12,269 bases of DNA, from positions 1-12,269 of the forward strand of contig CAWBBX010000098.1 in NCBI GenBank assembly GCA_963787005.1, written 5' to 3'. Under the pieces are notes generated by a model. That model was not told the DNA's origin. It was given only the letters and a program-made list of their open reading frames with translations, and ran no database searches. Source of the DNA: FEN-1297 sp963787005 (lineage in GTDB: Bacteria; Bacteroidota; Ignavibacteria; Ignavibacteriales; Ignavibacteriaceae). The stretch's first letter is position 1. Each line of letters starts with the position of its first letter. Position numbers and translations under genes: made by a program. This document shows positions 1 through 7,818 of this stretch, piece after piece.

Positions 1-168
1 AGGTTAAGATTAAGTATTATCAACGATTTCACCCGCTCTTGTACTTAGACTTCCACCCCGTAAGATTCAAATCGCGCCAAACCCCGGCTTGTGGATGATA
101 ATTTAAAATTATTTCGCTAAATTCATTTGAAATCAAAACACTCCTTACCACAACGTTGGCGGAATTTC
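1..168. other. Upstream region of the sulfatase gene
   Basis: No gene is seen here. The first 15 bases contain two units of a TTAAGA-type hexamer, the same unit type as the array at 5032-5119, so this may be the right edge of a longer hexamer array outside the window. An AT-rich stretch at about 98-126 could hold the sulfatase promoter, but no convincing -35/-10 pair is visible. Confidence 0.4.
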
Positions 169-1773
169 ATGCTTATAAAACCAAAATCGAAACCGTTAAT
201 TAATACGGCACTTCTGGGTGCCGGCTTATTGGCAGCTACATCCGGGATGATGCCCGGCGGAAGTCCGGTATTAAAATCCAAGGTTGAGACAAAGCCGAAC
301 GTAATGTTCATAATAGTCGATGATCTTCGACCGGAGCTCGGCTGCTACGGGAATAAAATTATTAAATCTCCTAACATAGACGCGCTGGCGAGAGACGGTG
401 TTGTGTTTACGAACGCGTATTGCCAGGTCGGTGTATGTGCTCCCTCGAGGGCAAGCGCGATGACGGGACTTAGGCCCGACTCAGACCGTGTGTGGCATCT
501 AGGCGACAAATTCCGCGAAACTATTCCTAATGTAGTAACCATGCCGCAGTATTTCCACAAGTACGGATATTACACCGTTTCGACGGGTAAAATTTTTCAC
601 AACCACATGCCCGACTCGGTTTCATGGGACGAGCCCGACTTAAGACCAGCTAAATACGATACAAAGGATATGCTCGATAGGGATGCCGAAACGTTTTATC
701 ATGACGACGGCACTATAGTGAAGCAGAGGATCGAGAGGAACGAAAGGGTAAAGAAGTTTCCTCACAGGCACCTGTATGCAGGAGGCTGGAACGTGGGCCC
801 TGCGCTGGAGGTAACCGATAATCCCGATACGGCTTTTTACGATGCCGCGCAGACGGATCTGGCTATAAGAACTTTAGAAAGAATTAAAGACTACGGCAAG
901 CCGTTTTATTACGCGCTCGGCTATTTCAGGCCGCATCTGCCGTTCGTCGTACCTAAAAAATATTGGGATATGTATACGAACGCCGAAATACCGTTAGCAA
1001 CTAATCCTTATCTTCCGAAGAACGCACCGATATACGCCATCAACTCTATGTACGAACTGAGAGGTTACTGGGGATTCAGGCATATCGGTCATCCTTCCGT
1101 CTTCAAGATGCCGGACGATACAGCCCGGCTTTTAAAGCACGGCTACTACGCAAGCGTTACGTATACGGACGCGCAGATAGGCAGGCTGATAGCCGCATTA
1201 AAACGAATGGGACTTTACGATAAAATGACAATTATACTGTGGGGCGATCACGGCTGGAAGCTGGGGGAACACCGAAGCTGGGGAAAGATGACGAATTACG
1301 GCAACGACATTCGTGTTCCTCTTATAATAAAAGCACCGGGGATTAAAGGCGGGCAGAGGATAGACAAACTAGTTGAGCTTGTGGATATGTATCCGACGCT
1401 GCTCGATCTCTCCGGAATAAAAGTGGCTAAGTATCTTCAGGGCACGAGCATGGTGCCGCTGATGAAGAATCCGGATCTTAAGTGGAAGCCTGCAGTTTTC
1501 AGCCAGTTCCATAGACGGCCCAGGCAGAATCCGGGCCATAAGCGCTATATGGGATATTCCATGAAGACGAAACGCTATCACTATATTGAGTGGCATTACT
1601 GGAACAACGATACAAAACTTCCGGGAGCGGAAACCGATATTGAGCTCTACGATAATAAAGTAGATCCTAACGAAAACGTGAACGTCGCAGTTCTTCCGAA
1701 GAATAAAGAACTGGTAAAGAGATTATCTAAAGAACTTCATGCCGGATGGCGGGCCGCCATACCGAGGAATTAG
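169..1773 (+). CDS. Secreted sulfatase, iduronate-2-sulfatase type (S1 family)
   Basis: Formylglycine-dependent sulfatase expected to hydrolyse sulfate esters on polysaccharides outside the cytoplasm. Numbering from a TTG at 127: the sulfatase signature CAPSR is at residues 104-108 (Cys104 becomes formylglycine), followed by MTGLRP. The N-terminal calcium ligands are Asp65/Asp66 (IIVDDLRPELG), the second metal/active-site motif is DHGWKLGEH at 374-382, and Lys387 follows in GKMTNYG. The sequence follows human iduronate-2-sulfatase closely around VDDLRP, CAPSR, the PHLPF region and DHGW. The open frame extends up to a TTG at 127, but ATG 169 has a GGCGGA stretch 5 nt upstream and gives a better signal peptide (basic MLIKPKSK then a hydrophobic LLGAGLLAATSG core), so I prefer it. 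Exact substrate is unknown; other S1 sulfatases (e.g. choline or heparan types) are less likely. A separate maturase (FGE or anSME) is needed and is not in the window. Confidence 0.93.
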   Translation: MLIKPKSKPLINTALLGAGLLAATSGMMPGGSPVLKSKVETKPNVMFIIVDDLRPELGCYGNKIIKSPNIDALARDGVVFTNAYCQVGVCAPSRASAMTGLRPDSDRVWHLGDKFRETIPNVVTMPQYFHKYGYYTVSTGKIFHNHMPDSVSWDEPDLRPAKYDTKDMLDRDAETFYHDDGTIVKQRIERNERVKKFPHRHLYAGGWNVGPALEVTDNPDTAFYDAAQTDLAIRTLERIKDYGKPFYYALGYFRPHLPFVVPKKYWDMYTNAEIPLATNPYLPKNAPIYAINSMYELRGYWGFRHIGHPSVFKMPDDTARLLKHGYYASVTYTDAQIGRLIAALKRMGLYDKMTIILWGDHGWKLGEHRSWGKMTNYGNDIRVPLIIKAPGIKGGQRIDKLVELVDMYPTLLDLSGIKVAKYLQGTSMVPLMKNPDLKWKPAVFSQFHRRPRQNPGHKRYMGYSMKTKRYHYIEWHYWNNDTKLPGAETDIELYDNKVDPNENVNVAVLPKNKELVKRLSKELHAGWRAAIPRN

Positions 1774-1799
1774 TTTTATTAATTATCTATTCTAAATAT

Positions 1800-1827
1800 G
1801 CGCCGCTTAAAAGCAGTAAAGCGGCGC
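1800..1827 (+). terminator. Hairpin after the sulfatase gene
   Basis: A perfect 9-bp stem with left arm GCGCCGCTT (1800-1808) and right arm 1819-1827 encloses a 10-nt loop, 26 nt after the sulfatase stop. Only a weak T-rich stretch follows, so it may be a weak intrinsic terminator or a 3' end-protecting hairpin. Confidence 0.6.
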
Positions 1828-1918
1828 TGCTAATTTCTTAACTTCAACTGATAATTAAAACCGTCCCGTTTATATTGCCGGCAGATTCAATAAGTAGATG
1901 ATATTGAAAAAAAATCTC

Positions 1919-1947
1919 TTGACAATCAACAAATCTCAGACTATTTT
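1919..1947 (+). promoter_or_regulatory. Sigma-70-like promoter for the cupin gene
   Basis: A perfect -35 TTGACA (1919-1924) is separated by 17 bp from TATTTT (1942-1947). Transcription would start near 1954, leaving a leader of about 190 nt before the cupin ATG. The same -35/-10 form occurs upstream of the NADH dehydrogenase gene, which supports it as the local consensus. Confidence 0.55.
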
Positions 1948-2143
1948 CAAAAATGGTAGTGTATTGCTCTTCGCGGAAACGGGCAATTAATTCTCTTCAA
2001 CGGCACATTATCACACATACTGTAATTCTTCTATCCGACCGTCAATTCTCATGTGTGCCTTCCCGAAAATTCCCGTGGAGAAGTATATCATTTTATCTTT
2101 CAAATAATTCACTCAATCAGCTTACTTTTTTAGGGAGTACATC

Positions 2144-2446
2144 ATGGGATATATAGATCCTGTTTCTGCATCGCCCGATAATTACAAGTCGTTGTTCGAG
2201 GATGAGCATGTTCGTGTTTTGGAAATGACTTTGCCCGCCGGAACTAGCGACATAGAACATTCCCACCCGAACGAGACGGTATATTTTGTATCGGGCGGAA
2301 AGGTGCGCATCCATGTTCCCGGGGGTGATCCGATGGAAGCGGAGATACCCGACGGTCACGTAATGGCGCACGACCCGTGGACGCACACAGTGGAGAACAT
2401 CGGTACCAAAGACGTAAGAGCCATCATCTTCGAGCGGAAGAAGTAG
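2144..2446 (+). CDS. Small single-domain cupin protein
   Basis: A 100-residue protein that is essentially one cupin beta-barrel. Motif 1 fits the classical pattern: Gly33, five residues, His39-x-His41, Glu44, six residues, Gly51. Motif 2 is PDG at 69-71 followed by His81 and Asn85 (HTVEN). His39, His41, Glu44 and His81 would form a mononuclear metal site. There is no signal peptide, so it is cytoplasmic. The start has a good AGGGAG site (2132-2137) 6 nt upstream. Proteins of this size include metal-dependent dioxygenase-like and sensor cupins; the substrate cannot be read from sequence. It stands alone with its own promoter and a long leader. Confidence 0.88.
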   Translation: MGYIDPVSASPDNYKSLFEDEHVRVLEMTLPAGTSDIEHSHPNETVYFVSGGKVRIHVPGGDPMEAEIPDGHVMAHDPWTHTVENIGTKDVRAIIFERKK

Positions 2447-2742
2447 CAGCCCGATACAGCAATTAACCGGCAAGGTGTTTTTTATGACCTGGTTATTTCC
2501 CGGCCAAATGTAAAACTACGCTTGAGTCATAGGCTGACTTTGGATTTCTAAATTATAAGTTTCCAAAAATTTATTTTGATTCTTATAAAAGAATTTAATA
2601 TCTCTCTACCTCTGTAGCTCTCAGTGTTCTCTCCGCGATTCTCGGTGTAACAAACCTCCACATAATAATATGCCTAGGATTAAATTTTTATTATTTTAAC
2701 ATAGTCACATCTGTCGATTATAAATTACATCCGGGAGGTTTT
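2447..2742. other. Intergenic region upstream of the beta-lactamase-like gene
   Basis: 296 bp without a recognisable gene. It contains a small AT-rich hairpin at 2579-2594 (arms ATTCTT and AAGAAT, loop ATAA) and an AT-rich tract at 2680-2700. The promoter for the downstream gene presumably lies here, but no convincing -35/-10 pair was found. Confidence 0.4.
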
Positions 2743-4308
2743 ATGCGCAGGTTTTATTCTTTCTTATGTCTCTTAGCAATTCTTTTTACGATAACTACTC
2801 AAGCTCAGACCGACAGAAAATCTGCCCCACCTGATCTGGATGTGTTCGTTAATAAAGTACTGAAGACATTTGAAGTTCCCGGAATGAGTATAGCCATAGT
2901 AAAAGACGGAAAGGTTTTACTAACGAAAGGATACGGAGTAAAGAATATCAACGAGCCGGGAAATGTTGATGCACATACTTTGTTCGGAATTGCCTCAAAT
3001 TCAAAGGCGTTTACCGCAACCGCTCTGGGCATTCTGGTAGAAGAGGGTAAAATTAAGTGGGACGATCCGGTAATAAAATACCTGCCGTGGTTCCGGATGT
3101 CGGACCCGTACATTACAGTTCATATGACGATACGCGATCTGCTTGTGCATCACAGCGGTCTAGGATTAGGCGGAGGCGACCTGCTGTGGTGGCCGCATTC
3201 AACTTACACGCGAGAAGAAATAGAGAGAAGAATTGCCGAAATTCCGCTGGCAACTTCTTTCCGCCATAATTTTGCGTACGATAATGTACTTTATCTCATT
3301 GCCGGTTCGGTAATTGAAAAGGTAAGCGGTGAATCATGGGAGGACTTTATTAAGAAAAATATAATGGACAGGATAGGGATGAATGAAAGCATATCCGACA
3401 TTACCAAACTTCCGGAGCAGAAAAATGTAGCTCATCCTCACGCAATCGTAAGCGGAAAGCTTCAGACGGTTAAACCGTTTCACGATAAAGTCACCGATCC
3501 CGCGGGAGGAATTAATGCGAGCGCATCAGACATTGCGAAGTGGATGATTGTGCAGCTCGATTCAGGCCGCGCCGCAAACGGCACACAATTGTTTACTCCG
3601 AACACTACGAAAAATTTGTGGGAATTAGTTACGCCCATAAAAGTATCTAAAACACCTGAACAGCTGGCTCCTCTGCAGCATAATTTTTACGGTTACGGAC
3701 TGGGATTCTTTTTAACGGATTACAGAGGTTATAAAATGGTGACGCATACCGGCGGACTTCCCGGTTACGTTTCAAGAATAACCATGATTCCAAATCTTAA
3801 GCTGGGAGTAGCGGTTTTCACAAACCAGGAATCCGGCGCTGCTTTCAGTGCCGTAACGTATCATATACTGGACTATTATATGAATGCCGAACCTTTCGAC
3901 TGGCTTAAGGGATACGAGTGGCTGAGAAATCAGATAGACTCCAGAATTTCCTCGGCAGATAAAAAATCCGCAGAAGAACACGATTCCACCGCCGGACCTT
4001 CACTGCCTTTGGAAAAATATACCGGTACTTACCGCGACGCCTGGTACGGTGATGTTATTATAGAGTTGAAGGATAATCATCTAGTTATGAAGTTCGGGCA
4101 TACACCGGATCTTACAGGCGACCTGGTACATTGGCAGTACGATACATTTGTAGCCCGGTGGTACGATAAAGAACTCCGCGCGGACGCTTTCGTTACGTTC
4201 TCCCTTAATCCCGACGGTTCAATCGATCAGGTGAAAATGAAGAGGTTTTCGCCTTCTACGGATTTCAGCTTCGATTTTCAGGATCTTCTGCTGAAGCCTG
4301 TTGAATGA
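2743..4308 (+). CDS. Secreted serine beta-lactamase-like hydrolase (class C/PBP4* type) with DUF3471-type C-terminus
   Basis: Serine hydrolase of the beta-lactamase/D-Ala-D-Ala carboxypeptidase superfamily, exported by a Sec signal peptide (residues 1-22, hydrophobic core then TTQAQ). The SxxK motif is SNSK at 85-88 with nucleophile Ser85 and Lys88. The second motif is Tyr179-Asp-Asn181 (YDN, the YxN position). The third is HTGG at 335-338, replacing KTG as usual in class C-like esterases/peptidases. Residues from about 418 to the end (YTGTYRD, then a beta-rich stretch) resemble the DUF3471 domain often fused behind such enzymes. At 521 residues the length fits the two-domain form. Start supported by GGGAGG (2733-2738) 4 nt upstream. 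The true substrate (peptide, ester or beta-lactam) cannot be told; such proteins are usually not resistance enzymes. The next secreted gene follows after 57 bp on the same strand. Confidence 0.92.
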   Translation: MRRFYSFLCLLAILFTITTQAQTDRKSAPPDLDVFVNKVLKTFEVPGMSIAIVKDGKVLLTKGYGVKNINEPGNVDAHTLFGIASNSKAFTATALGILVEEGKIKWDDPVIKYLPWFRMSDPYITVHMTIRDLLVHHSGLGLGGGDLLWWPHSTYTREEIERRIAEIPLATSFRHNFAYDNVLYLIAGSVIEKVSGESWEDFIKKNIMDRIGMNESISDITKLPEQKNVAHPHAIVSGKLQTVKPFHDKVTDPAGGINASASDIAKWMIVQLDSGRAANGTQLFTPNTTKNLWELVTPIKVSKTPEQLAPLQHNFYGYGLGFFLTDYRGYKMVTHTGGLPGYVSRITMIPNLKLGVAVFTNQESGAAFSAVTYHILDYYMNAEPFDWLKGYEWLRNQIDSRISSADKKSAEEHDSTAGPSLPLEKYTGTYRDAWYGDVIIELKDNHLVMKFGHTPDLTGDLVHWQYDTFVARWYDKELRADAFVTFSLNPDGSIDQVKMKRFSPSTDFSFDFQDLLLKPVE

Positions 4309-4365
4309 TGAAGAATTTGTAGGACTTATTTAGAATAATACTTCAATCAAAACTTTCGAGGGAAT

Positions 4366-4929
4366 ATGAAAAATATATTTCGTTATCTCTTTGTAATGTT
4401 TATGATTTTTCCTTGCGCGGTCGTGCGATCTCAGGATATGGTCCAAAACTTTCGAACCGGTCCGCACGCTTTCGACTTCTGGATAGGGGATTGGAATATC
4501 TCTCAAAATATTCTTCAGAAAGACGGAAGTTATATTGAGACAAAGGCGATGACTTCAGTTTCCACGATCCTTGACGGTCAGGCTTTGATCGAACACCGGA
4601 AGGGCGACGTTAAGTTTTTCCGGAGCGGGATGAAGGATGTTGAGCCGATGAAAGGATTCAGCTTGAGATATTATGACCTCGATACAAAATTGTGGAACAT
4701 CAGATGGATGGATACGTTCACTAAAAAGCTGGGCGAAGCTTATACCGGAAATTTTAAAGAGGGGAAGGGAGAGTTTTTTCTGGAAAGGGAAACAAAGCGC
4801 GGTAAGAGTCTTAACCGGATTACGTTTTCAAACATTAAAAGGAATTCCGTCGATTGGGATCTGGCAGTGTCAAACGACAACGGAAAAACGTGGAATAAAA
4901 TTTGGATTATGCATATGACGCGACGCTGA
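4366..4929 (+). CDS. Secreted protein of unknown function with FDFWIGDW motif
   Basis: A 187-residue protein with an N-terminal signal peptide (MKNIFRYLFVMFMIF core, likely cleavage near residue 22). The mature part begins with the motif FDFWIGDWN (36-44), common at the start of small secreted beta-barrel proteins annotated as DUF1579-like or simply hypothetical. Alternating short beta strands rich in W, Y and F follow, ending with an NDNGKTWNKIW stretch. I cannot assign an activity; a lipid- or small-molecule-binding calycin-like barrel is a guess from this pattern. The start has GAGG 4 nt upstream of ATG. It lies 57 bp after the serine hydrolase on the same strand without a visible terminator between, so the two are probably co-transcribed. 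Confidence 0.82.
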   Translation: MKNIFRYLFVMFMIFPCAVVRSQDMVQNFRTGPHAFDFWIGDWNISQNILQKDGSYIETKAMTSVSTILDGQALIEHRKGDVKFFRSGMKDVEPMKGFSLRYYDLDTKLWNIRWMDTFTKKLGEAYTGNFKEGKGEFFLERETKRGKSLNRITFSNIKRNSVDWDLAVSNDNGKTWNKIWIMHMTRR

Positions 4930-5031
4930 ATATCAATTATCTCTACCGCAGTGACAAGGAGGCACTGACGACAATTAGTTAAATATAAATTAAACTAAAA
5001 CTTACACTTAAACTCTCCGGAATATTTGTCA

Positions 5032-5119
5032 AAGATTAAGATTAAGATTAAGATTAAGATTAAGAGTAGATAAGATTAAGAGTAAGATTAAGAGTAAGAG
5101 TAAGAGTAAGAGTAAGAAT
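5032..5119. repeat. Hexanucleotide tandem repeat (AAGATT/AAGAGT)n
   Basis: Fourteen hexamers plus one 4-nt unit. The order is AAGATT five times (5032-5061), AAGAGT, AGAT (a 2-nt deletion), AAGATT, AAGAGT, AAGATT, AAGAGT four times (5090-5113) and a final AAGAAT. The array sits between the convergent ends of the unknown secreted gene and the NADH dehydrogenase gene, ending 10 nt from the latter's stop codon. The block structure, with one variant on the left and the other on the right, is typical of growth by slippage. Confidence 0.95.
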
Positions 5120-5129
5120 ATGCAATTAT

Positions 5130-6443
5130 TTAGCTCATTAAATCCGGTTCATATTCATCTTTATCGGAAGCTTCCTGTTTTTCAATATTTTCGGGCGGTG
5201 AAGTTTTTTTAGTAATCAGTCGTACTCCTCTTCTGGAAGTAAAATAATACCAGATCCATTCCGCCATGACTCTAACCCTGTTCCTGAACGTGATAAGAAA
5301 AAATATGTGAATAAACGACCAAAGGAACCAGGCGAAGAACCCTGAAAATTCCAGCCGCCTTATTTTCGCTACTGCTTTGGCTCTCCCTATCGTAGCCATC
5401 ATTCCTTTATCAAAATATTCGAACGGTTTCCTTTTTCCGTTCCGCATAATTTCCAGTATTAATTTCGCCGCGTATTTACCCTGCTGCATGGCAACAGGCG
5501 CTATCCCGGGGAGCAGGCTGCCTTCATTATCCTTTGCATGCGCCGCATCCCCGATAACAAAGATATTAGGTGAGCCTTTTACAGTCAGATCGGGTTCAAC
5601 GACAACTCTTCCCGCTCTATCGAGTTCCGCATCGAGTGATTTAAGTAGAGGGGAAGCCTCATTCCCGGCGGCCCAAATTATATTCGGGGTTTCAATCCTT
5701 TTGTCTCCTATCGTTACAGCTCCTTCGTTTATGTCCGTTACTTTTGTATTCAGCATGACATTTACGCCTAACTTCTCCAAAGCTTCCCTGGCATCCGATG
5801 ACAAAGGAGGGGAATAAGCAGTAAGTACGGCAGAAGCGGCTTCAACGAGGATCACCTCCGTATCTTCCGCTTTTATATTTCTGAAATCCTTCATCATCGT
5901 TTGCTTTGCTATCTCCGCTATTGATCCGGCCATTTCAACACCGGTGGGTCCGCCGCCGATAACTACAAAAGTAAGATTCCTTTTCCGTATTTCCGGATCA
6001 TCGGTTATTTCAGCTTCTTCAAGTGATGTGAGTATCTTCTCTCTTATTGAAAGCGCGTCCCGCAGCGACTTTAAACCCGGAGCCCAACTCTCCCATTTAT
6101 TATTGCCGAAATACGAATGTGAAGATCCCGGGGAGAGAATAAGGTAATCGAAACTGATTTTGCGATCACTTAATTGCACAAACGAATTTTGCTTATCGAT
6201 TGAAAGCACTTCAGCCATAATGATCTTGACATTCTTTCGACCGTGAAACATCGATCTGATCGGCACCGCGATATCGCCCGGTGAAAGCGCCGCGGTTGCC
6301 ACTTGATACAACAAAGGCTGAAATAAATGATAGTTTGTTCTGTCTATTAAATATATATCCACATCCTTGTTCATCAATTCCTTGGCCGCCGTAATACCGC
6401 CGAACCCGCCGCCTATGATAACGACCCTATTACGCGTTTCCAT
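5130..6443 (-). CDS. ndh: Type II NADH dehydrogenase (NDH-2), NADH:quinone oxidoreductase
   Basis: Non-proton-pumping flavoenzyme that passes electrons from NADH to membrane quinone. The FAD Rossmann motif GGGFGG is at residues 11-16, the NADH-binding GGGPTG at 163-168, and the C-terminal FAD motif IGDAAH at 297-302, followed by the quinone-site region VAMQQGKYA (317-325). Near the C-terminus a hydrophobic segment (about 368-385, FSGFFAWFLWSFIHIFFLI) and basic/aromatic residues form the membrane anchor typical of NDH-2. Length 437 fits bacterial NDH-2; the last 25 residues are an acidic tail. Start ATG has AGGA 7 nt upstream and a TTGACA promoter about 80 bp away. It is a separate unit from the upstream operon, which ends in a terminator, but could reoxidise NADH made by amino-acid catabolism. 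Confidence 0.93.
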   Translation of the reverse strand: METRNRVVIIGGGFGGITAAKELMNKDVDIYLIDRTNYHLFQPLLYQVATAALSPGDIAVPIRSMFHGRKNVKIIMAEVLSIDKQNSFVQLSDRKISFDYLILSPGSSHSYFGNNKWESWAPGLKSLRDALSIREKILTSLEEAEITDDPEIRKRNLTFVVIGGGPTGVEMAGSIAEIAKQTMMKDFRNIKAEDTEVILVEAASAVLTAYSPPLSSDAREALEKLGVNVMLNTKVTDINEGAVTIGDKRIETPNIIWAAGNEASPLLKSLDAELDRAGRVVVEPDLTVKGSPNIFVIGDAAHAKDNEGSLLPGIAPVAMQQGKYAAKLILEIMRNGKRKPFEYFDKGMMATIGRAKAVAKIRRLEFSGFFAWFLWSFIHIFFLITFRNRVRVMAEWIWYYFTSRRGVRLITKKTSPPENIEKQEASDKDEYEPDLMS

Positions 6444-6485
6444 AAAACTATCCTGTAAATATTAAATTATTTTTTGAATGAAGAA

Positions 6486-6504
6486 GAGTAATCCGCTTTT
6501 ACTC
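6486..6504 (-). other. Hairpin in the ndh leader
   Basis: Arms GAGTAA (6486-6491) and TTACTC (6499-6504) form a 6-bp stem with a 7-nt loop, between the predicted transcription start and the ndh ribosome binding site. A role in translation or mRNA stability is possible but not shown. Confidence 0.3.
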
Positions 6505-6523
6505 AGGGTATATTATATGTTAA

Positions 6524-6551
6524 AAAATAGAAAAGTATTTTGCATTGTCAA
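6524..6551 (-). promoter_or_regulatory. Sigma-70-like promoter of ndh
   Basis: On the minus strand a perfect TTGACA (6551-6546) lies 16 bp from TATTTT (6529-6524), predicting a start near 6517 and a leader of about 73 nt to the ndh ATG. Confidence 0.6.
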
Positions 6552-6593
6552 TCCGGTCTATCAATAATCACATCATAACAAATTCTTTAACAT

Positions 6594-6623
6594 AACCTTA
6601 TGCTTAAACTTGAACTTGAATTT
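6594..6623 (-). repeat. Degenerate AAG-phased hexamer run
   Basis: Read on the minus strand, five successive hexamers AAATTC, AAGTTC, AAGTTT, AAGCAT and AAGGTT keep the same 6-nt phase. This looks like a decayed relative of the hexamer array at 5032-5119. It lies between the operon terminator and the ndh promoter. Confidence 0.45.
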
Positions 6624-6635
6624 ACACCAAATCCT

Positions 6636-6662
6636 TCAAAAGCGCTTCATAAATGAAGCGCC
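6636..6662 (-). terminator. Rho-independent terminator of the three-gene operon
   Basis: On the minus strand, 10 nt after the aminotransferase stop, a perfect 8-bp stem (GCGCTTCA with its complement) closes a TTTA tetraloop and is followed directly by TTTT. It separates the operon from ndh. On the plus strand the same hairpin has no immediate T-run. Confidence 0.75.
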
Positions 6663-6671
6663 TACATTTTT

Positions 6672-7793
6672 TTATCGATTTAAAATATTCTTCAGTGCAT
6701 CTAAACAAAGATTGATATTCTTTTCATTCGAAGTATATCCCATCAAACCGATACGCCAGATCTTCCCGGCCAGGGCCCCGAGTCCAGCTCCTATTTCGAT
6801 GTTGTACTCATTTAATAGCCTGTTCCGTACACCGGCTTCGTCGACACCTTCAGGTACTTTAACAGTAACCAGCTCGGGCAGCCGCTCACCCTCTTTCACA
6901 AAGACTTCCAGATTTAGTTCATTTAAACCCTTAATAAAAATGCTGCTGTTCCTTTTATGTCTTTCCCAAGCATTCTCGAGACCTTCTTCCTTAAGCATGA
7001 GCAGTGCTTCGTGCAATCCGTACAGCGCGTTGATCGGCGCTGTGTGATGATACGACCTTTTCGACGCGCTTCCCCAGTAGTTTACGACAAGGTTGATATC
7101 CATGAACCAGCTTTGGGGTTTGGTTTTCCTCTTTTTAATTAAATCGAGTGCGCGCTTATTGAAACTAACGGGGGAGAGACCCGGAGGACAAGAGATGCAT
7201 TTCTGTGTACCGGAATAAATTACATCTATATTCCACTCGTCCGTTTTAACGGGAATGCCGCCTAAGGATGTAACGGTATCGGCGATAACCAGACAGTCGT
7301 AGCCGTGCGCTATCTTCGTTAAAGCTTCAATATCGGATCTTGCCCCGGTAGAAGTTTCCGCATGGACAAACGATACAATTTTTATTCCCGTGTTTTCCTT
7401 AAGTGTTTTCTCCAGCTTTTCCGGTTCGACAGCTGTGCCCCATTCCGCATCTACAACAGTGACCTCGGCTCCGCATCTTTCCGCGATGTCCTTCATTCTT
7501 CCGCCGAATACACCGTTGACACAAACCGCAACTTTATCTCCCGGCTCTATTAAATTTACCAGGCAAGTTTCCATCCCGACGGATCCGGGCCCGGAAACCG
7601 GAAATGTAATCTCGTTCCCGGTTTGAAATGCATATCTTAAAAGAGATTTAATTTCTTCCATTAAATCAATAAAAGAAGGATCGAGGTGGCCTATAGTCGG
7701 ACGCGACATTGCCTCAAGCACCCGCGGGTGAACATTCGAAGGTCCGGGTCCCATTAAAATTCTATGTGGAGGTTGAAAAGTATTTGAATTCAT
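6672..7793 (-). CDS. Alanine-glyoxylate aminotransferase-like class V aminotransferase
   Basis: PLP enzyme of the AGT/serine-pyruvate aminotransferase group, expected to convert glyoxylate to glycine with alanine or serine as amino donor. The PLP-binding lysine is Lys198 in SGTQKCISCPPG, the pyridine-nitrogen Asp is Asp172 (ADTVTSLGG), and the substrate-carboxylate Arg is Arg347 (RIGLMG). The opening GPGPSN (15-20), the EPGDKV, ETSTGA and KTKPQSW regions, the YHHTAPI segment and EEGLENAW all match the pattern of human AGT. Length 373 is normal for the family, with no targeting extension. Start supported by GGAG (7803-7800) 6 nt upstream. It is the last gene of an operon, 25 bp after the aldolase, which would supply its glyoxylate. 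Purine-catabolism (PucG) or phosphoserine types are less likely given the context. Confidence 0.9.
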   Translation of the reverse strand: MNSNTFQPPHRILMGPGPSNVHPRVLEAMSRPTIGHLDPSFIDLMEEIKSLLRYAFQTGNEITFPVSGPGSVGMETCLVNLIEPGDKVAVCVNGVFGGRMKDIAERCGAEVTVVDAEWGTAVEPEKLEKTLKENTGIKIVSFVHAETSTGARSDIEALTKIAHGYDCLVIADTVTSLGGIPVKTDEWNIDVIYSGTQKCISCPPGLSPVSFNKRALDLIKKRKTKPQSWFMDINLVVNYWGSASKRSYHHTAPINALYGLHEALLMLKEEGLENAWERHKRNSSIFIKGLNELNLEVFVKEGERLPELVTVKVPEGVDEAGVRNRLLNEYNIEIGAGLGALAGKIWRIGLMGYTSNEKNINLCLDALKNILNR

Positions 7794-7818
7794 TTAATTC
7801 TCCGAAATATCATTTAAA

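Larger units (their letters stand above)
1774..2143. other. 370-bp gene-free region between sulfatase and cupin
   Basis: It holds the hairpin at 1800-1827, a promoter-like pair at 1919-1947, and then about 190 nt that would form the cupin leader. I see no homology, tRNA or second gene; the open frame crossing 1953-2156 has no recognisable content and no ribosome binding site. Confidence 0.5.

Noticed and set aside
1953..2156. 67-residue open frame upstream of the cupin
   Set aside because: No ribosome binding site or family resemblance, and it overlaps the cupin start in another frame.
2117..2473. 118-residue minus-strand open frame over the cupin gene
   Set aside because: It is antisense to a gene with clear cupin motifs and shows no motif of its own.
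2743..4308. Antibiotic-resistance beta-lactamase
   Set aside because: The HTG third motif and DUF3471-type C-terminus point to the broad esterase/peptidase-like branch; no resistance-type context is present.
4949..4967. Terminator after the unknown secreted gene
   Set aside because: The stem is only 5 bp (CAGTG/CACTG) with a 9-nt loop and no T-run follows.
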